A stretch of DNA of 14,667 nucleotides from Chromera velia (GCA_018398765.1 JAHBMJ010000056.1:43693-58359), one strand, 5' to 3'. Shown: positions 1 through 10,696, numbered from the stretch's first letter. Notes: generated from the sequence alone by a model not told the origin. Numbers and translations are program-made.

Positions 1-29
1 GCTTTTCACATTTGTCCTCTCTGTCACAG

Positions 30-164
30 GACTCCTCTTCGAAGGTGCAAGTTTCGGGACTCCTTCTACTTGTTTGCTTACAATCCTCCGTTTGTGCTCT
101 TCATTCATTCCTTCCTTCTACTGCATCCATCCATGCAGGACTCCTCTTTGGAGGCGCCAAATTC
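30..164 (+). repeat. Diverged duplicate of a 3' splice site and exon start
   Basis: The 26 bases after the acceptor-like CAG at 27-29 (30-55) match the 26 bases after the CAG at 136-138 (139-164) at 20 positions, including the first ten (GACTCCTCTT). The offset is 109 bases. Both copies begin directly after CAG, and a pyrimidine-rich tract precedes the second one. The second copy starts the exon that joins in frame to 534-1253. The first looks like an older copy of the same intron-exon boundary. Confidence 0.5.
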
Positions 165-3100
165 CAAAGAGCGGCTCTTGGGTTCAGTCGGATGATCTCC
201 CCAATGACGTGGCTCGGAATGTGCATAAGCAGGTGGGTGGGTGGATGCGATGTACATCAGACCTCTCTCTTCGGAGACTCAGAGGCTCCCAAAATTCCCT
301 TTTGCTGAGACCATATTAATAAATGGCGCATCCATCTGTCATTCACCACAAGGCCATGCAAGACTTCAAGCAAACAGACAGACAATGGCAGTGAACCCCA
401 GTAATCTGTATGATTGCTCCGTATCTACGTAGTGATGCGCGCACTTAGATGCCTGTCATGGAAATGGAGAGAATGCGCATGCACTTTTTAAGTCAATTTA
501 CGGATGTATGTTTCTGACTGGATGTGTGTGCAGGAAGCAGAGGGAGATCAAGGTTCCCAGATCGAACAGTAGAGGTCTGTTGAGGAAACACTCGTTCTTC
601 GACAGATTCACCCAGAGGGCCAGGAGAGCCTCGGATGCTCTATTGCGAAGAGGGTCGAAGGTCGGCCAGGAAGTTTCTCAGAGGGGGGAAGGAGAAAATC
701 AAAATCCCGTCTCTCCAGCTTCATCTGTCGTCAGTCCTGGAGATGAGAGAGAGCAGATGAGAAAGAGGGGACGCACACGGAGCACAGTCCAGATTAAGAT
801 CGAGCCTGAGGATTTGGAGGCTCAGAAAGGGGGGGGGAATTTGGAGGGAGTAGACTTAGAGGAGGGCCGCTTGGTTGAAGAGAACGCTGAGGGGGCGTGC
901 CCTGTGGGCTCCCTGTCACCTCCGAAAATGCAGGTCCTATCACTGCAGGAAGGGAAGGGGGAAGCGGAAAGTTCTTCTTTAAAAAAGGCCGGGGGGATTG
1001 CGGGAGAAGAAGAAGGTGTAGAGGAGACGGGAGAGAGAAGAGCCTCAGGAGGAAAGGAGAGTCAAGATGAGAGTGCTGTGCCTGCTTCCTCCCCCCCAGT
1101 TCCAGTGGAAGAAACGGGGCCGGTATCGATTTTAAGAGAAAAAGAAGTGGGGGGAGGCGACTTTCAAGCCACAGCGAGTGGCCCCAACCGAAAGGAAACT
1201 TTTATGCGGAGGGCCACTCACGCAATACAGCAGACGGCGGACTTTGTGGCGGGGTCAGTCGAAGACGTAGAGGGATAGAGACACCAGCTGAATGTGCTAT
1301 GCGATGGGGGTGACACTTTTCTTCTCCGGATCTCTAGATCCAAATTCGCCGTAGAGACAGGACGAAGAGTATTCAGACAGTGAAATTCCAACGTGACTGC
1401 ATGCAGAGCGCAGATCACACACAAGATGCTTTGGTTTTCTTCTTTCTCTCGTTCGCCGCGGACGTTGTCGTCGTGCTTCTCTTCTCTTTTGACTCCATGT
1501 ATTTGTCTGTTCTAAATTTCTCTGTGCGTATGGACTTTTTATTGTCACTGCAGATCGGTGGCATTTGACCGTCTGAACAAAAGAATTAAATTGGGGACAC
1601 TGCCAGGACCTGATCGCCACCTTTTGGCGACTGCATTTGCGGAAGCCTTGACGACGTGGGCGCAATTGCGTGTTTGTGTGTCTCTGTGTTTTTCAGATTT
1701 TTTGATTTCTTTTTGTGCGCAGAATATGCGAATGTCTGGGCTGTGTGCAGGAGGTCATGTGAAGGGTGCACGCGTATGTGCTGTCAGCATAGGGCGTCTG
1801 GGTGCACGCATGCGTCTTTTCGTTGGTGCATATGCATGTCCGCTGTCGCTATGGGGAAGATCGTGCGACTGTCTGTGGGTGCGTTGGTTTCTCTGCTTAG
1901 TGGGAGTGCTTTCTGTGTGAGGATGTGGGAGTGCTTTCTGTGTGAGGATGCGTCCATCTAGATGGTCATCGCCTGTGTGTCTGAACGCTTGCAGGTACAT
2001 GCTTGACGAACAGGTTGAATTTTATGATTTTGGATTTGTTGAGGTTAGCTCGGCCAGTTGGGTGTCTTGGATGAATGGCTTCCTGTTTTTTCCTCGCCTC
2101 TTCTTTGATTTCGTCGGTTCTCTTTGCCCTGCCCCCTTTCTGTAAGTTCTTTTTCTACTTTTTCCTTTCCTTTTCTAGGCCCTTCATCCTGATGTCTCGG
2201 AGAGTCTTTGTGCATATTTTTTGCCTTCCTAATTGAGATTTTGTTTTCAAGCCTTCCTTGCATCTTTGTTGATCCTTTTGTTTCCTTCCCCGACGCCGTG
2301 AGATTTGCTTTCTGTGCATATTTTATCTTGTATTTGGGTGTCGTTGGCTTCGTTGTGTTCAACACTTGCATACTTCCTGCGGCAATAAGCACCAAAACAA
2401 ATTAAGTGCTTTCTTTCGGACATCATGCCCCTGCCTGCCCTCCCCGTGCACCCACAAACAAACAAAACATTTCATTTCATGTATGCACCCATGTACACAT
2501 GCACACATGCAGGCCATGACCAAAAGAGCCTTCAAAGCAGTGTACGAGAGGCAAGTTGCAATCCAGGAATTGGAAGCTTTGCGACAAGAGAAGAGCAAAT
2601 GGTCGTTGAAGCACGCGCAGCTCCGTCTGAAGACTTTCATGAGGTCAGCTGAGGAGAAATAGACGTAGAGAGAGAGAGAGAGAGAGAAGCACACCGAGTT
2701 CTCATCGCTCTTGTCATGTGCTTTATCATCGCTCTTGTCTTGTCATGCAGGTCTGCTCGACATGTCCTGAAACTGAACAAGGATAAGTCCCGACAGAAGT
2801 CAAGAGAGAGACATCGCACCAAGAGACGCCCCACGGCAGTTCTTGATGCCGTGAACATCACAGTGCCAGAGTTGCAGGTAGGTCAGCCAGAAATATGCCA
2901 GGGGAGGAATTGACTTGACTGAACAGGTCGACATGCGTGCTTGTCGGCCCAGCTGGCGATAGGCACCCGATGTTGACAAAAACTTGTATTAATATCAATA
3001 TCTATGTGCAAAAGTTTACTGCGAGTTCGAGTACATGAGTAGAGAGTCTTCTAAGACGGGACCTTCCTCTGTTGGGTCGTCCGTATGAATTCTTCTCACA

Positions 3101-4085
3101 TTGCTCGTTCGCTTCTTCAAGTTGATGCCCTTCCATTCGGTTCTTTCATTTTCCTTCAGAGAATTCAATCTGCTTCTCTGCTTTCTTCCGAAAAGAGTCC
3201 ATGCTCATCTCTCTGTATCCAGACAGACCCCTCATGGTATGTGCTCTAAGACTGACTGTCCTTCCCGAGCCGTCTCCCATCATTTGTCCATCTGCCCTTC
3301 TCCACCGTCCTGGTAGCATTTGTACTATGTGCCCTGATACATACATTCTTGTGCATTTGCAGATCGCCATTATGGATTTGATGTATTCGAATTACCCAAA
3401 GGCCTTTTACCAGAATGCCCTTCACAGAGCAGCCCAAAAGATGCACCTAGAGAGCCAGAACACAATGAACAGGGCCCCCTCCTTCGGGGGAGACGCGACG
3501 GGAGGGGGGGAGTGCCTCGGAGGTCCGAGCAGTAGGCTTGGATCCCGACAACAGAGTATGCACAGTATGGACAGGAACCTTCATAAGTCCTTCACGGCCC
3601 CGATAGGAGGAGGCCAGAGCCGTAGGGAATCACAACAGTCCGAAAGATCTTCTGGAGGCAAGTCCATGCGCATGGCTTCCTCTGCGATGATGAAGCGCTC
3701 GTCTCTCCTCAGAGGACCGGGGGGAGACGGCGGGACCTCCACACCAAAAGCACCAGAGCAGTCACAGCGTAACATGATGCGGGCATCGGTCTCGTTCATG
3801 GAACCCAACAGGGCCGCTCTGTCTGAGAGTCTGAGTGGTGGTATGCATGGGGGGCAGGGCGGGTATGCTGGGAGTGATAGTGAGAGCAGCAGTGGGGAGG
3901 AATTGATGCCGAAACGCAGCGCTCAAGGGGGAGGAGGGGGTGTTGGAGAGGCGGTAGGTGACAGCCAGGCGCCTGAAATGAAGAAAAAAGAGGAAGTGGA
4001 GACGGACCAGGAAGAAGCGGGCGTGTTAGGTATGTCGACGACTGAGGTGAATGATGCCGTTGAAAGAGTTTTGACTGAAATGTGA
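139..4085 (+). CDS. 3' part of an unrecognised multi-exon gene (5' end outside the window)
   Basis: I do not recognise this protein. Proposed exons are 139-232, 534-1253, 1554 to about 1669-1679, 1995-2043, 2513-2643, 2751-2877 and 3363-4085 (stop TGA at 4083-4085). Junctions 232/534, 1253/1554, 2043/2513, 2643/2751 and 2877/3363 keep frame. The third donor is unsettled: the strong-looking site at 1670 gives the wrong phase for exon 1995-2043, while GT at 1680 gives the right one. The first exon encodes a fairly hydrophobic stretch (LLFGGAKFQRAALGFSRM). The 720-base exon starts very basic (RKHSFFDRFTQRARRA, with RRGS-type kinase sites) and becomes a Glu/Gly/Ser-rich low-complexity region. Exons 2513-2643 and 2751-2877 encode a charged, probably coiled-coil segment (ERQVAIQELEALRQEKSKW) followed by a Lys/Arg-rich stretch. 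The last exon opens with IAIMDLMYSNYPKAFYQNAL and ends in about 200 Ser/Gly/Glu-rich residues. It could be the cytosolic tail of a membrane protein; that is inference. Confidence 0.6.
1901..1950 (+). repeat. Two exact 25-bp tandem copies inside an intron
   Basis: Bases 1901-1925 are repeated exactly at 1926-1950. The first copy directly follows TTAG, an acceptor-like sequence. The pair lies 45 bases before the acceptor used by exon 1995-2043. No coding role is apparent. Confidence 0.85.
2667..2739 (+). repeat. GA tract and a 24-bp-spaced partial duplication before an acceptor
   Basis: The intron 2644-2750 holds a (GA)n tract at about 2667-2687. A 14-base direct repeat, TCATCGCTCTTGTC, follows at 2702-2715 and 2726-2739. 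The second copy leads straight into the acceptor TGTCATGCAG, which ends at 2750. Confidence 0.7.
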
Positions 4086-4500
4086 GTGAGGGCTGAAAGA
4101 AATGAACCAAATTGGAAGGGAGGGAGCATGTATAGAGAGCGAGATGCTACGGGAAACTTTATTGGAAGAAGAGAATCCTGGAAGCCGGCATACCCAAAAA
4201 GCCTGAAGATGGCCAGAGAGGGAGATTGCTGCATGTAGATTGTTGCTTTCTGAACCTGTCGAGTGACGGAATGTTGCCAAAGGGAGAGAAAAACAGAGGT
4301 TTCGAGACAGAGAATACCGTCTTTGTCCTTTCCTTGTTTTTTTGCTTTTTGGGCGGAAAAGGAGGAGATGAGAAGGGGCACCAAAATGAATTAAAGAAAG
4401 AACCACAGACAGGCAGATGGACGGACGGGCGGACGGAGAGAGAGGCAGACACATAGACAGACAGACGGACGCGGGCAGGTTTGTAATGCTGTCCCAATTT
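4086..4500. other. Region after the upstream gene, with a degenerate GACA/GACG tract
   Basis: This stretch follows the stop codon at 4083-4085 and is presumably 3' untranslated or intergenic. From about 4405 to 4475 it holds imperfect four-base repeats of the GACA, GACG and GGCA type. I see no coding sequence I can support. Confidence 0.5.
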
Positions 4501-4529
4501 GGTTAATTTTCCTGGGACCTATCATGTCG

Positions 4530-4614
4530 CGTCAAACTTCTCGGCTTCACCGGTTTTAGTTCACACACTGAAACCTTCGCCAAAGCATAGGTCGACAAGC
4601 CGAGAAATATGACG
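4530..4614. repeat. Imperfect inverted repeat (hairpin)
   Basis: The arms 4530-4547 and 4597-4614 are reverse complements at 16 of 18 positions. The core TTCTCGGCTT / AAGCCGAGAA is perfect, and the loop is about 49 bases. It could be a structured 3' end or the edge of an old mobile element. No matching target duplication was seen. Confidence 0.6.
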
Positions 4615-4705
4615 GTGGCTTTTCGCTTTTCTTTGCTGCTGAAAAACGACGATCATGAAGGATCAGAGACAAAGCAACAGGCAGAAGACGTGAAAGCACT
4701 ATTTT

Positions 4706-4981
4706 TTGACTCAGGATGTCGCACATATTTACTTGCTACCTTGGGAGACTTTCAGAAAGATGCTTCGTTGGGTTTATCGAAGAGGTGGCTTCCTAAACGG
4801 GGAAAGCCGCCAAATCGACCAAGCTCTCAAGAGGCGTCAACAAAGAATTAGTCATCACGTGGACTCATTCGTCCGCGATCAGGCTCGCTCAGGCTCAAGC
4901 AGTCACCCACACACGATCATCCGAAAAATATGTGCTACTTTAAATTTGCTGGGAGCTGCATTGCGCGGCAGCACAAACTGA
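4706..4981 (+). CDS. Doubtful 91-residue ORF
   Basis: An uninterrupted ORF of 91 codons runs from ATG at 4706 to TGA at 4979-4981. The predicted product is basic (ETFRKMLRWVYRRGGFLNGE near its start, then a Lys/Arg/Gln-rich middle), with no signal peptide and no motif I recognise. It lies between a hairpin and an AT-rich island, with no visible promoter. It may be chance, a fragment of a decayed mobile element, or an exon of something unrecognised. Confidence 0.2.
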   Translation: MTQDVAHIYLLPWETFRKMLRWVYRRGGFLNGESRQIDQALKRRQQRISHHVDSFVRDQARSGSSSHPHTIIRKICATLNLLGAALRGSTN

Positions 4982-4989
4982 GCAAAGGA

Positions 4990-5940
4990 TTGTTGCAGGA
5001 GTGTCTAAAAACCTAACATTTATAAGTTAACTGCATATGGAAGCATGAGCACATCAGTCTACTACTAGTAGCGACAACTATTCATAAGTCAAACGTTATG
5101 CAATCCACAGCAATCGTCGCTTGCATATAGTTTTTAAAGCGTGAATCCTACTGGGAATCCTAGTTTAAAATTTTGAATCAATCTTTAAAAGTTAAACTGT
5201 TCAATTATACTTCAATAAAAATTAAATGGAAGCTACAATAGAAGTTTCTTTAATCTGCTAGTTGAGCTTGAGATACTTATTTATTTTACGTTTCTTCTTT
5301 TGATTATAAATTCATTTAGTCAATTAACTTGAACTTATAATACTAATACATAGATTAACTTTGTAGCTTTTCATATGTATAGACTAGTGCATACTAAAAG
5401 CACCAGCTAAACACCATATACTGGTTTAGTTTTTAATTAAATAACTATGATGCATATAATGACACGCTATCGTTACTAGCAGCGTTATCTATATCCAGAG
5501 CTAGGCTCAGCTAGCAGGATGTTTCTAATGTTATATGCAGGGAAAAGTTGTTGTTTTTAGGACGCCACGCTATACTGTCTTAATCAACATTTCCTAGAAC
5601 ATTTCAAGTGAAAAACTACACTTGGATCTAAGGTTTATCACTTTGCTTTTTAGTACATAGTATTAATACATACTAGTGATTCAAACTAGAATTAAAAATC
5701 TTTACACAAAGACTGACAAAATCTTTGTTATTCATGTTGTGTGATCATGATAAGCATTGACAGTACACTGTCAGTAGTTCTACTATGCCAGTACGTACTC
5801 TTTATGAAAGTGTTATTCAATTAATAGTAAATAGTTCACTCTGAAACTCCAGAAGTTCAAGTGTTGGACCTCAGAAGTTCAAGTGCTTGGGATTTTTGCA
5901 CACAGGAAGCTGATCACACCCTACCTAGTAGATCACCGAA
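4990..5940. other. AT-rich island without genes
   Basis: Base composition turns clearly AT-rich at about 4990 and returns to normal at about 5940, just before the last exon of the minus-strand gene. All frames are closed by frequent stops. Small structures seen are an inverted repeat TGACAGT-AC-ACTGTCA at 5758-5773 and a 14-base direct repeat CAGAAGTTCAAGTG at 5850-5863 and 5872-5885. No RNA gene or terminal repeats were found. It may be an AT-rich insertion or a decayed element. Confidence 0.6.
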
Positions 5941-5944
5941 CGCT

Positions 5945-8297
5945 TCAGTCTTCAAAGTCAATTTCATCAAACCCTGAGGCTTTTCGAAGGCCGTTGTAGT
6001 GTTCGGCGGCCAACTCCGCGCATCGTTCTTTACAGTGTGTTTCTGCATGAAAACACGGGCCACAGAAGAGTTTTAGAGGATCAGATTGTCGCCAGGGTTG
6101 CTTCGAATCCTCTACGTGGCAGGCGAATCTACAAGCACAACAATTACCTGTATAGTCTCCTCTAAAAGAAATCAGAACGTCAGTCTCGTTCAGAGGAGCC
6201 AGAGTTGCGTCAGGCGATTGCCCTGCAATCTTCTCCATCTCTTTCAGTTGCACTGCAAAGTATGAATAAATGAAGTCACAGGTGTTCTGCTTTTTTTTTC
6301 AGCAATACAAAAAGCACAAAAGCCAGCTGTTCGGTGTCCTGACATTCCGGTCTTGGCATCTTCTTGTAGCACTGGCAATTGCAAGGCTTCCGTATGCCGT
6401 CAGACTGCTTGGAAAGGAAGTCGTCGAGATCATCGCCCAGCTCAATGGACTCCTCGTATGCGGTATGGATAGGAGATTCAATGGGAGGGCCCTCCCCAAC
6501 GACTCCATCGAGCTCCTCGTCATAGTCGGGGCAGTCCTGTTAATAAAAGGGGAAAGAGCAAAGCCCGTCTTCGTGCGTCAAAGCCGTGTGAAATCGGTCA
6601 GCTTGGATAGGGGTCAAGCTCACCTTTGGATAGGGATTCGCGTCGTCGAAGCTCGACAGCTGCGGAGGAATCAGATGCGTTTTCGCGAAGCTGGCGAACG
6701 AACAGAACGGCGGAATGCTTGGCGAAGTGCAGTCGCCGGACACGTCCCCGAACCTGTGGCAAGCCAGGGAGGCAGAGATTCGAGAGGTATGCGCGAAGCT
6801 GTTCCCCTGCTTGCTTTTTGAAGCGGCCAAGAAAGACAGACGCACCAAAAACCAGGACATGCGGCGACAGCGAGCAGACAGCCAGTGATGCACGGGGGCA
6901 TGCTCTCCATGAAGGAACTTCCAATCGGGAGTGGACAAGCCCGAAATGTTGCAGCACATTGAAGGCCCAGGTAAGCTTTGGCACATCTGATGTAAGTCTC
7001 GTCATCCGTGCGCCCTGCCTTCGACGCGTAGAGGGAAGGGAAGGAATCGATGATTCCTCCCATCCTCTTATCGTTCACATCTCCCATCACGAAGTCCGGC
7101 GCCTGCATAAACGACCGAGGCTTGGTCCCTTTGAAATGTGCCGAGTGAGCCATGAGGAGGCAGAATGCACGACTCAGCAGCACGAGGGCCTGGAACTCAC
7201 CACGATGGGATAAAGAACTGAGCCCAGGCACTGACTGCCGGTCAGCTCTGGGAGGCAGGGGAGTGGGCGGTTGTACCAACTGCACTGATGGGAAGGCAGG
7301 ATTTCTGAGTTCCGCGTCTGCTCTAAACAATGAATGGAGAGCAGAGGCCGCTGGAATTACATTGGTGGAGGGATGAGAGGAGGAACGACGTCCACGACGG
7401 TGGCGACAGTAGCCTGAGTCAGCCCTTTGTTCAAGTCAGCGCCTGCTTGCTGTGCCGCTCCTGCAGAGAGTGACACCCAAGTTTCGTTTTTCTCTTGAAG
7501 TTCATGGTCATGTGCGCTCGTGCGGAAGCAATGCCGACTCCCGACCTGCTCCACCTGCAGCAGCTGCTCCAGGGGACTGTGCATTCTGCGCATTGTTGAT
7601 GGCAGAAGATGCCGTGCCCCTGCGATAAGACAGATTCAAAAACTCGATCACCTCGAAACTTTTTGTAGCCTGCAAATTGTGGGCAGGGGACTGACCCATT
7701 GTTGAGGGCTGCCGGTCCCCCTGGTGCCGGAGCCACGCTTCCTTCCGGCCCGGAGCCTGTCAAACCAAAAAATGGCCCATTCATCAGGTGCTTAATGGCA
7801 TTCATCATTCAGGGCTGGAGCAACCCACTCCGTTCGAAAAAGCCTGACCAGTCTTGCCCTCCTTCTTGCGCTCGCAGTGGGGACTCGTGTTGTCTTGTCG
7901 TGGTGCATGAGATGCGAAGCGGATTTCAGTCAAATTTAACTGGGTGGCCTCCGCCATGGCTTTGTTGTACTGCACGAAAGCGATGGGCTCGATCGGGTGT
8001 AGACGTCAAAAGACGCTTTTCTTTGGAACGGACTCTCGGGAAACTCCTCTATGATTATTAATATACCTGTAGGGCTGGAAATTGAGAAGAGGCAAGCTGG
8101 TAGATCCGACTCGCGTTGCCAAGGTCGACATTGGAGTGGAATCTCTCAGCAAAGAACTCAAAATCCCTTTGCTGGTCAAAGGACTCGAAGATCCTCTTTA
8201 CTCTCTTCACTTGCTCGGCCGATCTCGAGTGCTTGATTTTGAGTGCTGCTGAGCAAAGGCCAGCCAGCAGAAAGAGGGCCCGCCAGAGGCATCCCAT
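5945..8297 (-). CDS. Predicted secreted Cys-rich protein with a Frizzled-type cysteine-rich domain
   Basis: Ten minus-strand exons: 8297-8067, 7969-7849, 7756-7696, 7619-7546, 7460-7361, 7322-7201, 7128-6846, 6753-6624, 6536-6344 and 6252-5945. They join in frame to about 540 residues. The start gives a clear signal peptide (MGCLWRALFLLAGLCSAA), so the product should enter the secretory pathway. N-A-S and N-L-T sequons lie in the first 100 residues. Residues about 119-200 are Ala/Gly/Pro/Gln-rich. Cysteines at about 285, 294, 301, 316, 320, 327, 339 and 348 are spaced x8, x6, x14, x3, x6, x11, x8. The first six reproduce the Frizzled-domain signature (CAKAYLGLQCAATFRAC, then PPCITGCLLAVAAC). 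A CNCQC cluster and a C-terminal set (CCACRFAC, CGPC, CKERC) follow. There is no C-terminal membrane anchor. Introns are 38-107 bases; the 38-base one (7360-7323) is doubtful, and without it the frame stops at 7360-7358. Function is unknown; the domain usually binds lipid or protein ligands. Confidence 0.72.
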
Positions 8298-8322
8298 TTC
8301 TTTTGTTTTGGGCCCGCCAGAG
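8276..8322. repeat. 13-bp direct repeat at the start of the secreted-protein gene
   Basis: GGGCCCGCCAGAG occurs at 8276-8288, inside the signal-peptide coding sequence, and at 8310-8322, just upstream of the start codon. The spacing is 34 bases. It may be a small duplication of the gene's start. Confidence 0.6.
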
Positions 8323-9025
8323 AAAGGAAATCAGCTGGGTCGGCCAGGTTTTACGAAATCAACAGATCATTTTGACTTCGACGGTTACGCAGTTCATTCC
8401 ATGAGAGAAACGAAATCAACTGAATCGGCAGCCCTTCCTGCCTGCCTGACTGTCCGACGGGCTGTCTGCATGACTGCATGTGTCAGATCGATCACTGCAC
8501 TGATCGAGGGCAGAGGACAAGACGTCGATTGATCGATCTGCGTTGCAACATATATATATATATATATGCATGTTGCATGCATGCGACCAATTGCAGTGTT
8601 GCAAGCATGCTTTCAGCTCGATCGCGCGCGGTGTCGCCTCGAGGCCGCGGGCCCTAGCTCCGAGGCGTCATCTATATATGAATATATAGCTGTATCGCGT
8701 TCGATCATGCATTTTTCGTACGCGTGTTTTTCAAAAACTGCACGCGTGTATATATTTGTCTGTGCCATGCATATTACGAATATACGGGGTCGGAACCAAT
8801 TGTAGCTGCTCGTGCGTTCTCTTCAACGGCAAGGTCCTGCAGTCTGCTGCAGAATGTGTGAGTGTGAGTGGCAGAGCTTCACGCCCGGTCTGCGTCCGTC
8901 CTTCCGTTGAATTACCGACAGGATCGCCACTCTGACAGATCCACGCGCGTACACAGTACGCCGTATCCAAAACACTCACGAACTCCATCAACTGATCTTC
9001 CCCTGCCACTGAATTGGGGCACAAG
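8298..9025. promoter_or_regulatory. Divergent promoter region with TA tract and TGCATGCA
   Basis: These 728 bases separate the start codons of the minus-strand secreted-protein gene and the plus-strand calpain gene, so both promoters should lie here. Visible elements are a (TA)n tract at 8550-8567, the palindrome TGCATGCA at 8574-8581 inside overlapping GCATGC motifs, several GATC-containing palindromes near 8527-8540, and a second TA-rich stretch at about 8671-8688. GAAATCAGCTG-like copies at 8327, 8355 and 8412 could be repeated sites. No start site of transcription can be fixed from sequence alone. Confidence 0.5.
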
Positions 9026-10595
9026 ATGGGGTGTTGCAAGAATCCTGGCCCCAAGAAGGAGGACAAATGCTGGGTGAAGATTCTTAAGTACATTTTCTGC
9101 TGTGTGAGTCATGGACTTTCGCGTGCCTCGAAGACAGCAACACTGCACGCATTTCATTTTCGGCATTCGTGGTGCCGCCATTAGCCTCTGCGTGCCTGCC
9201 TGGCCATGCGTTTTGCGACCTTGTTCTTGCCTACGTCTTTACCTGAAGAGGTGTTGACTTGTTGGCTGTCTTCCCTGTCTGTTTGTCTATCTGTCCGTTC
9301 GTATATGGTCTCTATGTATGTCTGTATGATGCACTCACATGCAGTGTGTATATATGTGTCTACATGTCATGAAGAAGGTGAGAGATCTAGCGACGTGGTC
9401 TGCGCTTCTATCGAGCCATGTGCCTGTTTGCGTAGTCAGACCACACAGACTGTGTGTTCACATATGTTTATCTGTCTCTGTCGGACCCACGTCTTTCTTT
9501 CTTTCCCTTGTACTGTTCTGCCTTATGGTGTGCCTGCCTTTCCCGGTGAACTGATGTATCTGCTTCCCTGCCAGGCGATTAGACCAACCAATCATTTGTC
9601 GTTATCTATGTTTTGATATGCTTCTGTGTGTGTCTATAAGTCTGTGTCTGTATCGACTTGCCAGTCTGTTTGTCGGCTTGTCTGGCTGTTGGTCTGCATG
9701 CATGGCCGTTTTCTGGCTCCCGTGCATGGGTTCCTATTTGACTTAGGGCAAGAAACGCAGGGATCGTATGGTATGCCTCGCTGTTTACGTGTCTTTGACT
9801 TTTCCTCTTTGTTCTGCAGTGGTTCGACATGTGGGACGGAAAGGCATGCATCATCTATCAGATCATTTTCTGCCCCATCGTGCTCACGTTCCACGCAATC
9901 CGCATCTTCTGCTGTGGGTGTTTGAGAGCCTACTGCGACAGAATGGGAGCAGGACTTTGCAGGTGAGCTGCCGCAGCCGGTTTTTCTTATGCTGTCAGGG
10001 TCTCTGAACTTGTCAAGAAATTTTGCCCGTACGTGCAGAGAGGACGTCGAATGCGAATTTGTCCAACCGACTATCTGATTTTCAACCAGGGTATGCATGC
10101 GCTGACAAAATTGCCCCTTTCCTTTGTGCAGGTGCTTTTGCTCCTGCTGCTACATGTACACCGACAAGAAGTTTCCTCCCAATGACCAGTCTCTTGGAGA
10201 ATCGAGACCGGACATCGAGTGGAAGAGAGGCACAACCATAGAGGAGGGCAAGCACAAGGGGGAGAGGCGTTCTCTGTTCGACAAGGATCCAGAACCGTCT
10301 GACATCTACCAGGGGGGACTGGGAGACTGCTGGCTGTTGTCTGCTATGTCCTCGGTGTGTCTGATTCCAGGTGCGATCAGGCGACTGTTCCTGACAAAAG
10401 AGAGGAACCCTAGAGGTAGATACGTGCTCAGACTTTATGATGTCAACAAGCACAAGTGGGTGAGACTCGCTATCGACGACTACATTCCCTGCAAGTCGGT
10501 AGCAATACTCATTTGTTCTTTGACCATGAGAGAGAAATCGACGTCGGAAATGGGGCAAACAGGAAATTGCACTCGCTGAAAAATACGCACGCACG

Positions 10596-10650
<55 letters not shown>

Positions 10651-10657
10651 GCACACA

Positions 10658-10696
<39 letters not shown>

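Noticed and set aside
508-1278. A 256-codon gene starting at ATG 508
   Set aside because: The first codons lie in an intron before the acceptor at 531-533, and the donor at 1254 joins in frame to 1554. It is an internal exon, not a complete gene.
5758-5773. Operator-like palindrome TGACAGT-AC-ACTGTCA
   Set aside because: A single short palindrome in AT-rich non-coding DNA, far from any promoter; kept only as a description of the island.
6125-6143. A 19-base GTAATT...TAG mini-intron in the last exon of the secreted gene
   Set aside because: It is far too short, and reading through keeps the frame and adds cysteines consistent with the rest.
6270-6821. 183-codon plus-strand ORF
   Set aside because: It is antisense to exons of the secreted Cys-rich protein, which join in frame on the minus strand.
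9206-9616. 136-codon plus-strand ORF in calpain intron 1
   Set aside because: It lies wholly inside the intron and is TG/CT-rich, with a Cys/Leu/Ser-biased translation and no recognisable motif.
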